A DNA stretch of 41,931 nucleotides from JAUIET01 sp045105115 (GTDB lineage: Bacteria > Pseudomonadota > Gammaproteobacteria > Pseudomonadales > JAUIET01), in contig JBGCDE010000173.1 of NCBI GenBank assembly GCA_045105115.1, positions 1-41,931 of the forward strand. The letters run 5' to 3'. This document shows, in pieces, positions 33,292-41,931 of the stretch. A program made the position numbers and the translations under genes. The notes beneath the pieces were generated by a model. The model did not search any database. It worked only from the letters and a program-made list of their open reading frames with translations, and was not told the origin of the DNA. How positions within the stretch are numbered: the first letter of the stretch is position 1; every line of letters starts with the position of its first letter.

Positions 33292-34464
33292 GTGGCATCT
33301 GCATTGAACGGTATACGTGTTATCGAATTGGGTCAGCTATTGGCGGGGCCTTTTACTGGCACTATGCTTTCGTATTTTGGCGCTGAAGTCATAAAAGTAG
33401 AACCACCCGGTGGCGACCCGATTCGAGGTTGGCGCGAAGTAGAAGACGGCACCTCATTCTGGTGGCGTAGCCTGGCACGCAACAAAAAATGCATCAGTCT
33501 TGATCTGAAAACCGAGCAAGCACGCGATGTGATTCGCCAATTGGTAAAAGGCGCCGACGTACTGATCGAGAATTTTCGACCCGGTGTGCTCGAAGAATGG
33601 GGTTTGTCGCCAGAAGAACTCAAAAAGGACAATCCCAAGCTCATCACTGCGCGCATATCCGGCTATGGTCAAGATGGCCCGTATTCCACCAAACCCGGGT
33701 ATGCCTCGGTTTGCGAGGGATTCAGCGGGTTTCGCTATGTAAACGGGTTCCCTGGTGATGCACCTGTGCGACCAAACCTAAGCACAGGAGACACTGTGGC
33801 AGGCTTACATGCAACACTCGGCATTTGTTTGGCTCTGTTGGCTCGCGAGCGCGGCAATACCGACGGTGGCCAGGAAATCGATGTTGCTCTTTATGAGTCT
33901 ATGTTCAACTTATTAGAGGCCGTGATCCCCGAATATTCTGGTGCGGGCGTACAACGTGAACCGTCCGGTACAACGGTCACCGGCATTGTGCCAACCAACA
34001 CCTATCGCTCCAGCGACGGAAAATTTGTGATCATTGGTGGTAATGGCGACTCTATCTTCAAGCGTTTGATGCGCGCGGCTGGGCGGGCAGACATGGCTGA
34101 AAACCCTGAAATGGCCGATAACCAGGGCCGTGTAATACATGAAGCCGAAATTGATGCAGCGCTTGCAAAGTGGTGCGCAAGCAAGCCATGCGCTCAATTA
34201 CTGAGCGACCTGGAAGAAGCGCGTGTGCCAGCCGGCCCAATCTATTCGGCCGCAGACATGGCCAGTGACCCACACTTTCGTGCGCGCGGTATGTTCGAAC
34301 AAGTAGAGATTAACGGCAAGCCGCTTGAGATACCCGCGATTCTACCAAAGCTTAGTGATACACCTGGGGGTACCAACTGGCCGGGCCCTGCGGAGAACTC
34401 TCATCGGGATGAAATTCTGGTCGATATTCTCGGCCTGAATGCCGAGCAGATCGCGAATTTGTAA
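33292..34464 (+). CDS. CaiB/BaiF class III CoA-transferase
   Basis: Family III CoA-transferases move CoA between carboxylic acids through an aspartyl-CoA thioester. The 390-residue protein has the family opening LNGIRVIELGQLLAGPFTG, the FGAEVIKVEPPGGDP motif, the catalytic Asp167 in NLSTGDTVAGLHA, and the C-terminal RVPAGPIYSAADM. The substrate cannot be deduced; neighbours give no metabolic hint. It starts with GTG at 33292, supported by AGAGG five bases upstream. It is monocistronic. Confidence 0.92.
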   Translation: MASALNGIRVIELGQLLAGPFTGTMLSYFGAEVIKVEPPGGDPIRGWREVEDGTSFWWRSLARNKKCISLDLKTEQARDVIRQLVKGADVLIENFRPGVLEEWGLSPEELKKDNPKLITARISGYGQDGPYSTKPGYASVCEGFSGFRYVNGFPGDAPVRPNLSTGDTVAGLHATLGICLALLARERGNTDGGQEIDVALYESMFNLLEAVIPEYSGAGVQREPSGTTVTGIVPTNTYRSSDGKFVIIGGNGDSIFKRLMRAAGRADMAENPEMADNQGRVIHEAEIDAALAKWCASKPCAQLLSDLEEARVPAGPIYSAADMASDPHFRARGMFEQVEINGKPLEIPAILPKLSDTPGGTNWPGPAENSHRDEILVDILGLNAEQIANL

Positions 34465-34555
34465 AATAGTGGTAACGCCTTAATCTACACCACCACGCTG
34501 TGCTAATGTTGCTTGTGCGTGCCATTTTCCACCTCAAACAACGAACGGATACTCC

Positions 34556-35197
34556 ATGAAACGACTCGCTATCCTGGCCACTGCGGCCATTTTCCTCACA
34601 GCCTGCGAAACTGCCTATTACAGCGGCTGGGAGAAACTGGGCAAAGAAAAACGCGACCTGCTGGTGGATCGCATTGAAGATACCCAGGAATCACAGGAAG
34701 ACGCGCAGGAAGAGTTTGCCGATGCACTTGAGCAGTTTCGCTCAGTTGTTGAATTTGATGGTGGTGATCTGGAGAAAATGTACAACCGGCTGAATTCGGA
34801 ATACGAAGACAGCGCAGAAGCCGCGGCTGAGATCAGCGGAAACATTGACCGGGTAGAAGACGTTGCCGATGATCTATTTACTGAGTGGGAAAAAGAGATC
34901 CAGCAATACACCAGCTCAAACCTGCGTCGCGACAGCGAACAAAAGCTGAAACAAACCAAGCGCCAATACGGCGGACTGCTGAAAAGTATGCGCAGCGCTG
35001 AAAAAACTATTGATCCAGTGCTGTCTACACTTAAAGATCAGGTGCTCTATCTCAAGCACAATCTGAATGCGCGTGCCATTTCAGCGCTTAAGGGCGAGCT
35101 GCAAACCGTTAATACCGACGTTGAAAGACTGATAGACGCGATGGAAAAATCCATTCAGGAGTCAAATGCATTTATCGCAGGTATGAAAGACGTCTAA
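34556..35197 (+). CDS. DUF2959 family lipoprotein
   Basis: This 213-residue lipoprotein (lipobox LTAC, Cys17) is mainly long alpha-helices with coiled-coil character, rich in Glu, Lys and Gln. The opening YYSGWEKLGKEKRDLLVDRI and the later YLKHNLNARAISAL match the DUF2959 family, found in marine and other gammaproteobacteria. No function is known. The helical, elongated form suggests a periplasmic scaffold. ATG at 34556 follows GGATACTCC. It overlaps the LEA14-like lipoprotein gene by one base, so the two are co-expressed. Confidence 0.85.
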   Translation: MKRLAILATAAIFLTACETAYYSGWEKLGKEKRDLLVDRIEDTQESQEDAQEEFADALEQFRSVVEFDGGDLEKMYNRLNSEYEDSAEAAAEISGNIDRVEDVADDLFTEWEKEIQQYTSSNLRRDSEQKLKQTKRQYGGLLKSMRSAEKTIDPVLSTLKDQVLYLKHNLNARAISALKGELQTVNTDVERLIDAMEKSIQESNAFIAGMKDV

Positions 35198-35676
35198 TGC
35201 ATTTTATTTCAAGAGCATGGATGGGCGCGCTGATACTGTCTATCTGCGCGTGTACCACGCTGCAGCCAAACTTTGAAAACCCGTCATTACAAGTTACTTC
35301 AATCGCCTTGCTTCCCTCGGAGGGTGTGCAGATTAATTTTGATGTGGGACTTAAGGTCTCCAACCCCAACAAAATGGCCTTAAACGTACTGGGGCTTGCG
35401 TATGATTTGCGTCTCGACGGCTATAAAGTGCTGGAAGGTGTCGGCAACGACATTCCGGAAATACCCGCGTATGGCTCCGCTGAATTTCATATAACAGCCT
35501 CTACTAACTTGATGCAAAGTTTCAAATTGTTTTCAGAGCTTTTGAATAATCCTAAATCTGTATTGGACTACGCCTTGAATACCAAGCTGGATTTAGGCTC
35601 AACATGGCTACCCGCATTGCGCCTGAAAGACAGCGGCGAAATTAATCTGACCGACAAAACCAACAGCGCACAATAA
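35197..35676 (+). CDS. LEA14-like (WHy-domain) lipoprotein
   Basis: This 159-residue lipoprotein (CAC, probable Cys19; the residue two before it is also Cys, an unusual lipobox) carries a WHy/LEA14-like fibronectin-type fold: SLQVTSIALLPSEGVQINFDVGL, KVSNPNKMALNVLGLAYDLRLDG, and IPAYGSAEFHI. LEA14 proteins in plants are desiccation-linked, but bacterial members have no assigned biochemical role. It is coupled to the DUF2959 gene by a one-base overlap, and both products are envelope lipoproteins. It converges on the glutamate dehydrogenase gene with an 18-base gap and no visible terminator. Confidence 0.88.
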   Translation: MHFISRAWMGALILSICACTTLQPNFENPSLQVTSIALLPSEGVQINFDVGLKVSNPNKMALNVLGLAYDLRLDGYKVLEGVGNDIPEIPAYGSAEFHITASTNLMQSFKLFSELLNNPKSVLDYALNTKLDLGSTWLPALRLKDSGEINLTDKTNSAQ

Positions 35677-35694
35677 TTCCCGCATCTCCCGATA

Positions 35695-38600
35695 CTAGGA
35701 AATCTCAACCAGATTCTTGAGCTCCCGTAACACGACTGTTACAACTGAAAGATCAGTTAGTGCGCTTGATTGCAGGCCAACCGTAAGATCAATAAAGCGA
35801 TTGATTGCTGATTCCCTCTGCGCTCTCCACCGCGACTCAATGTGCTCAATATCACAACCTTGATTTTCTTCTCGCATCAACAAACATTGTGTAAGACGTC
35901 GCATCAACGCCTCCAGTTCATCAACGTGTGATTCTCTGGCCAGATCCTGCCAGCGTCCTTCGGACTGCCAATCCAGCAATGTCTTCATCAACCAATCAAC
36001 GTGTAAGCCAGAGGTTAAGGAAAAACACAAACGGGTCACTTCACAAACCTCTACTCCGGATTTCAAGGCCACTTCCACAGCACCTGGGAAGAAGAAGTAA
36101 CTATCAATAACAGCGCAACGTTGCGCCACATCGGCTGGCACGTTTTTCCCGCGCCAGCGTTCCGCTTCTTGCTCGCTCAACGCACGCCACTGCGGCTGAT
36201 GCAGTTCCAGGGCGCTTTCGATCAATGATTTGAAACACGCACTGCTGCGTTCAATCTCACTTGCGGGCATTATTTCTCTGCGGTTACGTATGTACCAGCG
36301 ACTGGCTCGCCGTGCAAGCTCAGTAATCCGACTGAACAACTCATACTGTTCTTCAGTGCTCAATTCATAATCAAGCTTTTCAACGCTTTCCCACAAGTCG
36401 TCCAATTCGAACAAGTGCATTACCGTAATAAATGTGCGCGCAACTTGCAGAGGCTCAATACCAAGCGAGTCGACCAAGCGAAAACAATAGGTAAACCCCA
36501 TGCGATTGACCATGTCATTCGCTATCTTGGTCGCAATAATTTCATTCGCCAATTGGTGTGAGAGAATTGAGTCGGCCGCTATGCTATTTAATTGCTTGGG
36601 AAATGCTGAATACAGATAGCGCAGCGTATATTCATCAGTATGCTTTTCAGGCTGATTAAGCTTATCCTTCAACCAGACTTTCGCGTAAGACACCAAAACA
36701 CTGATCTCTGGACGCGTCCACGCAAGCCCCTTAAGCTTCAGCTCTTTTACCAACTCATCGTCAGGTAAATACTCCAGCGCGCGATCCAGGGAATCCTGCT
36801 CCTCTAGAAACTGCATAAAACGCACATAGTCATGATGATGTTGTTCGCGGTTATGCAATGCCAGGCTAATTGACAACGTTTGCCTGTAATTGCTATCTAA
36901 TACCAATTCGGCAACGTCTTCTGTCATGTCTCGCAGAATGGTAGCCCGCTGCTCTGTATTAATGCGCTGTTCATCAACGAGACTGTCTAGAACGATCTTG
37001 ATGTTTACTTCGTTATCGGAACAGTCCACGCCAGCCGCATTATCGATAAAATCAGTATTACAAATCCCGCCGCGTTGGCAGAATTCAATTCGGCCTAATT
37101 GAGTAAGCCCTAAGTTGCCGCCTTCACCAAAGACCTTGCAACGCAACTGGGCACCGGTAACACGTACGCTGTCATTGGCCCGGTCGCCTACTTGCGCATC
37201 CGACTCTGAACTGCTTTTAACATAGGTACCAACGCCGCCATTCCAAATCAAACCTACGTCTGCTTGCAGCAATCTATTGATCAATTTATCGGGGGCTAGA
37301 TTATTCTCTTTGCTCGCCAACAGCGTTTGCATCTCGATACTTAGCGGAATTGTTTTGGAGCTGCGTTCAAATACACCACCCCCTTTCGAAACAAGCTCTG
37401 CGTTATAGTCAGCCCACCCGCCACGCTCATCGAACAAGCGCTGACGCTCGGCAAAACTTATAGCCGGGTCAGGATCCGGGTCGATAAAAACATGCAGATG
37501 GTTGAATGCAGCTACCAGGCGCACCTTGTCGCTAAGCAGCAAACCGTTACCGAACACATCCCCACCCATATCGCCGATGCCAATCACGTCAATGCTTTGT
37601 TGCTGAACATTGATTGCTAGCTCGCGAAAGTGACGCTGTACGGCCACCCAGGCACCACGCGCGGTAATACCCATGCCTTTGTGGTCATAGCCGTTACTGC
37701 CACCTGAGGCAAAGGCATCACCAAGCCAGTGACCATAGTCAGCCGAAAGCTCATTGGCTGTATCTGAAAAACTAGCCGTGCCCTTATCGGCCGCCACCAC
37801 TAAATACGGATCTTCACCGTCTGCGCACACAACACCATCTGGGCGTGTTATCTGGCCTTCACGACGATTGTCAGTGATATCGAGTAAGCCGCTGATAAAC
37901 AGCTTGTAGCACTCTATGCCTTCTTTAAACCAGGCATCTCTGCCGGCGGCCATACTCGCTTCCCGAGCAATAAAGCCGCCTTTGGCGCCGGTAGGCACAA
38001 TCACGGCATTCTTTACCTGTTGTGCTTTCACCAGACCCAGCACTTCAGTGCGGTAATCTTCGAAACGGTCAGACCATCGAATACCGCCTCGTGCCACTTT
38101 ACCGCCGCGCAAATGCACACCTTCAAATCGCGGCGAATGCACATAAATTTCAAACATAGGGCGAGGCTGCGGCGCGAAGTCCAAAGTATGCGTGGCCAGC
38201 TTCAAAGCCAGGTATGGTCGGCTTTTTCCCGCGTCAGTGGTCTGGAAATAATTGGTTCTCAGAGTCGCTAGCATTAACTGCAGGTAAAAACGGATTAACT
38301 CATCTTCATTGCGATTTGCAACCGAGTCCAGCTCTTGAATAATTTTTTCGGTAAGGCGCTCTACCCGTTCGCTTCGATGGCGCTGGTTGTCTGCCTCGTT
38401 GGCTTCTGTTGTGTAAAGTCTGGGATCTAATTTGAATTTGAACAGAGCGATCAAGTTTCGCGTGATTTCAAGGTGGCGCGACAGCACATCGGCAATAAAC
38501 GTTAAGCCAAACGGCGACCCTAGCTGCTTAAGATAATGCGCATAAGCGCGCATCAACGCAGCTGATTGCCAATCCAGACGCGCACCAAGCACCAGCCGGT

Positions 38601-40548
38601 TGAAACCATCATTGGCTGTTTGCTTATGCCACACGGCCAACAAGGCTTGGCGAAAATGCTCGCGAACCGCGCCCACGTCTAATGCACCCTGAATATTCAT
38701 GGTAAATTTGAGCGTGAAATCGTGCATCCATATTTTGAAATTGTCGCGCGGCAATATTTGGTGGGGATGTTCTCCCAGCACTCTGAAACCAAGGTTTTCA
38801 AGCATTGGAATCATGTCTGACAACTCAAGGTTTTTGTGCCTACGGAACAATTTAAGCCGCATGATATCGTCAGGCGAGCCGGGTTCATTGAAGAAGCGCA
38901 CGCCCAGCTCGTCATCGTCCTCAAGAGCCGTAATACAAGCAAGATCTTCGACGGTTTCTGCCAGCGAAAACTGGTGCTGATACGCAGGCTCAAAAGCATT
39001 GCTCCATTTCCGGCATAGAGCAGGCGCTTGGGTTTCATCCCAATTTTTGACAATCGCCTCACGTAAGCTACTGCTCCAATCGCGAGTCAGATCAACAATT
39101 TGTTGCTCAAGTATCGCCGCATCAATACTCTGGTATTTTCTATTGCTGATACGAAACACATAGTGAATTCGAACCAGCACCGAATCTGAAAGAAAATGAG
39201 TGTTGTACTCGCCAGTCTCTGCATCAAGCGCATCGCGCAGCTTGCCCTCAATGCGCTCGCGTGTACTGGTGCTTAGATTCTCGCGTGGCAAGTAAACAAT
39301 GCAGCTCGCGAACTTCTCAAAGGGATCAACGCGCAGAAACAAGCGCACCGTACGCCTATCAACAATGCGCCAGATACCCAGGCTGATCATCAGCATTTGC
39401 TTCATATCAGTCTGGATCAGCTCATCACGCGGATGGCCTTCAAGAAGGGCTGCGTACGCTTTTCCGTCGTGGCTTCCTGGTTCGAACTTCGACATATCCA
39501 CCAGACGGCTGGCCTTCTTTCGAATCAGTGGAATATCCCAGATGCTGCGGTGGTACAACTGCGAGGTGTACAAGCCCAGAAGTCGTACCTCGCCAATCGT
39601 AGCTCCGGTCTTGTCCCGACGCTTAACGAATATGTAGTCTGAATAGATATCGCGGTGCACTGTGGAGCGATGCGACGATTTGGTAAATGCCAGACTATCC
39701 GTCGATGCATGGAACTCAGCGAAGCCCGGACTCAGTGAATCCAGCTTCGCTTCGGGCAGGGGTTCGCGCATACACATCAAACCCAGGCGTTCATCGCTCA
39801 ACTCTCGAGTGTGTATTTCACCGGTATTATCAAAGCGCTGAAATTCAGATATTCCTAGCAGCGTGAAGTTGCCGTCGCGCAGCCAGCTCAAGAATGAGAT
39901 GTCTTCCCGTTCAACATCATCTCTGGAATCAAGCTCATCAATCAATACGTTAAGACGTTTGAGCATTGGCTGATAATCGCTAACGCATCGATCTACATCG
40001 AGCAATACCGACTCCAGCTCGTGCTTAATAGTCTGGCGCTCTTGCTCATCGCCTTGAAAATCAATCTGCAGAAAAGCAAAGTCTTCTTTACTGTATTCCG
40101 AGGCATTGGCAGCAGGTGCTGATTTAACAATCGCCAAAGCCTCGCCTTCTGCACTGCGGCGCACCCAGGCCGGATGGCTTTCAAAAAGGTAGATATTGAG
40201 GCCCAATCGATTCAAGGCAATGCGCAATGAATCTACCAGGAAAGGCATGTCACGTTGGCTAATATAGATCACCGTGTGTGGCGACTGCCAGCCATCAGAC
40301 TCAAGCTCAGGATTAAAAATAGCGATGCCTGCATCAGCACTTTGACGTACTCGAATGAATTCGAACAATCCATGCAAGGCCCCGAACATGTCCTTTGGGG
40401 CCCAAGCCAGCATAGACTCGGCCAGATGGATATGGATAAAGTGTTGAGTAAAGGCTTTGAACAAGGGCAAATTGCCTGAGTCAAGCTGCTGTTCAGCAAC
40501 TTTGTCGACTTCAGATTTAAACCATTGTCGGGCGGAGTCGTCGAGCAT
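35695..40548 (-). CDS. NAD-specific glutamate dehydrogenase, large (about 180-kDa) type
   Basis: This 1617-residue enzyme belongs to the bacterial large NAD-GDH (L_180) family that deaminates glutamate to 2-oxoglutarate. The N-terminal half (about 1-700) holds regulatory ACT-like and helical regions, including SPHTVIYISQRDMPFLVDSLR. The catalytic core (about 790-1300) shows GGKVARGGIRWSDRFEDYRTE near 812-832, the substrate-lysine segment PTGAKGGFIAR near 852-862, and the NAD-binding GIGDMGGDVFGNG and VIWNGGVGTY-like stretches. A C-terminal domain follows. The length is full for the family. ATG at 40548 follows AGGGTGATAAACA. The enzyme is cytoplasmic, typically serving amino-acid catabolism. 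Confidence 0.96.
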   Translation of the reverse strand: MLDDSARQWFKSEVDKVAEQQLDSGNLPLFKAFTQHFIHIHLAESMLAWAPKDMFGALHGLFEFIRVRQSADAGIAIFNPELESDGWQSPHTVIYISQRDMPFLVDSLRIALNRLGLNIYLFESHPAWVRRSAEGEALAIVKSAPAANASEYSKEDFAFLQIDFQGDEQERQTIKHELESVLLDVDRCVSDYQPMLKRLNVLIDELDSRDDVEREDISFLSWLRDGNFTLLGISEFQRFDNTGEIHTRELSDERLGLMCMREPLPEAKLDSLSPGFAEFHASTDSLAFTKSSHRSTVHRDIYSDYIFVKRRDKTGATIGEVRLLGLYTSQLYHRSIWDIPLIRKKASRLVDMSKFEPGSHDGKAYAALLEGHPRDELIQTDMKQMLMISLGIWRIVDRRTVRLFLRVDPFEKFASCIVYLPRENLSTSTRERIEGKLRDALDAETGEYNTHFLSDSVLVRIHYVFRISNRKYQSIDAAILEQQIVDLTRDWSSSLREAIVKNWDETQAPALCRKWSNAFEPAYQHQFSLAETVEDLACITALEDDDELGVRFFNEPGSPDDIMRLKLFRRHKNLELSDMIPMLENLGFRVLGEHPHQILPRDNFKIWMHDFTLKFTMNIQGALDVGAVREHFRQALLAVWHKQTANDGFNRLVLGARLDWQSAALMRAYAHYLKQLGSPFGLTFIADVLSRHLEITRNLIALFKFKLDPRLYTTEANEADNQRHRSERVERLTEKIIQELDSVANRNEDELIRFYLQLMLATLRTNYFQTTDAGKSRPYLALKLATHTLDFAPQPRPMFEIYVHSPRFEGVHLRGGKVARGGIRWSDRFEDYRTEVLGLVKAQQVKNAVIVPTGAKGGFIAREASMAAGRDAWFKEGIECYKLFISGLLDITDNRREGQITRPDGVVCADGEDPYLVVAADKGTASFSDTANELSADYGHWLGDAFASGGSNGYDHKGMGITARGAWVAVQRHFRELAINVQQQSIDVIGIGDMGGDVFGNGLLLSDKVRLVAAFNHLHVFIDPDPDPAISFAERQRLFDERGGWADYNAELVSKGGGVFERSSKTIPLSIEMQTLLASKENNLAPDKLINRLLQADVGLIWNGGVGTYVKSSSESDAQVGDRANDSVRVTGAQLRCKVFGEGGNLGLTQLGRIEFCQRGGICNTDFIDNAAGVDCSDNEVNIKIVLDSLVDEQRINTEQRATILRDMTEDVAELVLDSNYRQTLSISLALHNREQHHHDYVRFMQFLEEQDSLDRALEYLPDDELVKELKLKGLAWTRPEISVLVSYAKVWLKDKLNQPEKHTDEYTLRYLYSAFPKQLNSIAADSILSHQLANEIIATKIANDMVNRMGFTYCFRLVDSLGIEPLQVARTFITVMHLFELDDLWESVEKLDYELSTEEQYELFSRITELARRASRWYIRNRREIMPASEIERSSACFKSLIESALELHQPQWRALSEQEAERWRGKNVPADVAQRCAVIDSYFFFPGAVEVALKSGVEVCEVTRLCFSLTSGLHVDWLMKTLLDWQSEGRWQDLARESHVDELEALMRRLTQCLLMREENQGCDIEHIESRWRAQRESAINRFIDLTVGLQSSALTDLSVVTVVLRELKNLVEIS

Positions 40549-40593
40549 TGTTTATCACCCTGTGCTGTGCACGATGCTGATACGTAAAACAGT

Positions 40594-40621
40594 TTGCAAA
40601 TCAACTTTGCAACACTATAAA
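40594..40621 (+). promoter_or_regulatory. Probable sigma-70 promoter for the DUF924 gene
   Basis: TTGCAA at 40594-40599 and TATAAA at 40616-40621 are spaced by 16 bases, giving a start near 40628 and a leader of about 27 bases before the ATG at 40655. The seven-base string TTTGCAA occurs twice here (40593-40599 and 40606-40612), so it could also bind a regulator. On the other strand TTGATT and TATCAG, 16 bases apart, could serve the divergent dehydrogenase gene. Confidence 0.5.
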
Positions 40622-40654
40622 GTGAGAAAGACGGTTAAGGAAGGGTTTCCCACA

Positions 40655-41206
40655 ATGGCAGAGCAGACGAATTTTGATGACATTCTGACCTTTTGGTTCA
40701 AAGAGACCGAGCAGACTTTCTGGTTCAAAAAAGATGCTGAATTTGACGAGTTAATCACCAAGCAATTTTCGTCAACGCTGATCGCGGCTAAAGCTTGCGA
40801 GCTTTACACCTGGCGCACCAGTCCAGCAGGAAGACTGGCAGAGATAATTGTTCTGGACCAATTCTCGCGAAACATATTTAGAGATCACGCTGACGCCTTT
40901 GCCGGTGATACCTTGGCATTGGCGCTTGCCCAGGAAGCAGTGGCCAATGATATGCACCTGACACTGCAAGGCAGTGAGCTGGCTTTTCTACTGATGCCCT
41001 ATATGCACAGTGAGTCCAAATTAATTCATGAGCAGGCCGTAGTGCTTTTTGACGTACCCGGTCTTGAGAGCAATTTGCGCTTTGAGCAACATCACAAAGT
41101 AATCATAGATCGCTTCGGACGCTACCCGCATCGCAATGCCGTGCTGGGTCGCGACAGCACACCTGAGGAAATAGAGTTCCTGACCGAACCTGGCAGCTCT
41201 TTCTAG
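40655..41206 (+). CDS. DUF924 family protein
   Basis: This 183-residue protein matches the DUF924 family: FDDILTFWFKETEQTFWFKKDAEFDELI, GRLAEIIVLDQFSRNIFR, AFLLMPYMHSE, and the closing HHKVIIDRFGRYPHRNAVLGRDSTPEE. It is an all-helical, TPR-like fold predicted to be cytoplasmic. No biochemical role is established for the family. ATG at 40655 is preceded by AAGGAAGG. Longer readings from 40457 would overlap the divergent glutamate dehydrogenase gene. Confidence 0.9.
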   Translation: MAEQTNFDDILTFWFKETEQTFWFKKDAEFDELITKQFSSTLIAAKACELYTWRTSPAGRLAEIIVLDQFSRNIFRDHADAFAGDTLALALAQEAVANDMHLTLQGSELAFLLMPYMHSESKLIHEQAVVLFDVPGLESNLRFEQHHKVIIDRFGRYPHRNAVLGRDSTPEEIEFLTEPGSSF

Positions 41207-41255
41207 TTCGCAGCCAGCAACCTGAATTTTTGATAATGGTGGACAAAGCGTAAGC

Positions 41256-41269
41256 CGTTGCATGCAGCG
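41256..41269. promoter_or_regulatory. Operator-like palindrome upstream of the SDR gene
   Basis: CGTTGCATGCAGCG is a 14-base palindrome with one mismatched pair, centred 67 bases before the SDR start codon. Such symmetric sites are typical of TetR- or LacI-type operators, which often control SDR genes, but no regulator is seen in the window. It is listed as a candidate only. Confidence 0.3.
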
Positions 41270-41329
41270 CACGAACTGAATTTCGGTACCATTGGGAGCA
41301 TAAATACATAACATCAGTGAGAGCCAGTT

Positions 41330-41931
41330 ATGCCTCTATCGGAAAAAGTTGCATTGATAACCGGCGGCGGCAGCGGCATGGGCCGGGTTGCCGCACAGAC
41401 CTTCGCCAGCAAAGGAGCAAAAGTTGCACTGTTTGACGTTAATACCTCAGGGATGCAAGAAACGTCTCACGGCAACAACAACATACACAGCTATACCGTA
41501 GACATAACTTCGACCGAAGACGTTGCAGCGGCAGTAGCGCAAGTAGAGTCTGACCTTGGCGAAATTCACCGGGTATATAACTGCGCGGCGATTATGCCGT
41601 TTGGCAATTTACTGGAACAGGAGACCGCTGTAATCCATAAGCTGATGGACATCAATTACGGTGGCTTCGTTAACATCATGAAAGCAACACTGCCAGCAAT
41701 GGTGAAACGTGGCAGCGGTGATTTCGTTAGCTTCGCGTCAATGGCCGGTATCCAACCCGCCTTGCTAATGGGAGGGTATAACGCCAGCAAAGCAGCGGTG
41801 GCCATGCTCACAGAGGTTGTTTATCACGAAAACCGTGACAGTGGGGTGCGCTTTGCCTGTGTATGTCCACCCCCGGTCGCAACACCCTTGCTCAAACAGG
41901 GCAAAGATACAGCCTGGCCAAAGTTAATGCA
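41330..41931 (+). CDS. Short-chain dehydrogenase/reductase (C-terminus beyond window)
   Basis: The open frame from ATG at 41330 runs to the window edge (200 residues). It is a classical SDR: TGGGSGMGR (11-19) binds the NAD(P) cofactor, FDVN follows the second strand, NCAAIMPFG is the NNAG-like motif, and the active site has Ser137 with Tyr150-x3-Lys154 (YNASK). The acidic Asp after the second strand suggests NAD(H) preference. It probably oxidises a secondary alcohol or reduces a ketone; the substrate is unknown. GAGAG lies close upstream of the ATG. Confidence 0.9.
   Translation, partial: MPLSEKVALITGGGSGMGRVAAQTFASKGAKVALFDVNTSGMQETSHGNNNIHSYTVDITSTEDVAAAVAQVESDLGEIHRVYNCAAIMPFGNLLEQETAVIHKLMDINYGGFVNIMKATLPAMVKRGSGDFVSFASMAGIQPALLMGGYNASKAAVAMLTEVVYHENRDSGVRFACVCPPPVATPLLKQGKDTAWPKLM

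Noticed and set aside
1..41931. CRISPR array, prophage or integrative element
   Set aside because: I found no regularly spaced direct repeats, integrase, transposase or phage structural genes. The tandem repeats at 17952-18041 encode a protein tail.

Overview
The window looks like chromosomal DNA of a free-living, probably marine gammaproteobacterium with roughly balanced base composition. The strongest evidence is one long minus-strand array, fmdB-aspS-yebC-ruvC-ruvA-ruvB-ybgC-tolQ-tolR-tolA-tolB-pal-cpoB-queE-queC-tRNA-Lys (about 5.6-17.6 kb), whose order is typical of Gammaproteobacteria. A TRAP transporter, a four-domain NAD-glutamate dehydrogenase and many lipoproteins fit a heterotrophic Gram-negative. 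I cannot place it below class level. I see no integrase, transposase, prophage module, CRISPR array or replication origin.

Layout. 0-5.6 kb: the 5' part of an aldo/keto reductase, a divergent flavoprotein related to trimethylamine dehydrogenase, an MmcQ/YjbR protein, and three poorly characterised membrane or secreted proteins. 5.6-17.6 kb: the housekeeping array, covering queuosine precursor synthesis, the Tol-Pal envelope machine, Holliday-junction processing and aspartyl-tRNA synthesis. 17.6-20.4 kb: an HU-type DNA-binding protein with a histone-H1-like Lys/Ala tail and its own strong terminator, a palindromic element, then proS. 20.4-26.8 kb: a lytic transglycosylase, a cyclic-nucleotide-binding-fold protein, a chalcone-isomerase-like/TonB fusion, and a four-gene TRAP operon whose first gene is a TatT-like lipoprotein (a TPR-protein-associated TRAP system). 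26.8-31.5 kb: a second long inverted-repeat element, a lone exbD, and a GldA/GldF/GldG-like ABC exporter operon. 31.5-35.7 kb: a tight minus-strand operon (deoxyinosine glycosylase, 3D-domain lipoprotein, SAM-dependent methyltransferase), a class III CoA-transferase, and a lipoprotein pair (DUF2959 plus LEA14-like). 35.7-41.9 kb: the very large NAD-glutamate dehydrogenase, a DUF924 protein, and the 5' part of a short-chain dehydrogenase.

How the genes work together. YbgC, TolQ, TolR, TolA, TolB, Pal and CpoB form the trans-envelope constriction system. Several accessory genes also carry envelope energy-transduction folds: a lone ExbD, a CHI-like/TonB fusion and a TonB-C-like secreted protein. 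The most unusual items are the two long palindromic intergenic elements (18473-18584 and 26862-27009), the CHI-like/TonB fusion, the TRAP receptor that seems to lack the usual carboxylate-binding arginine, and the TMADH-like enzyme that lacks the flavin-linking cysteine. I found no clearly new multi-gene system. The candidates are described with what would confirm or refute them.
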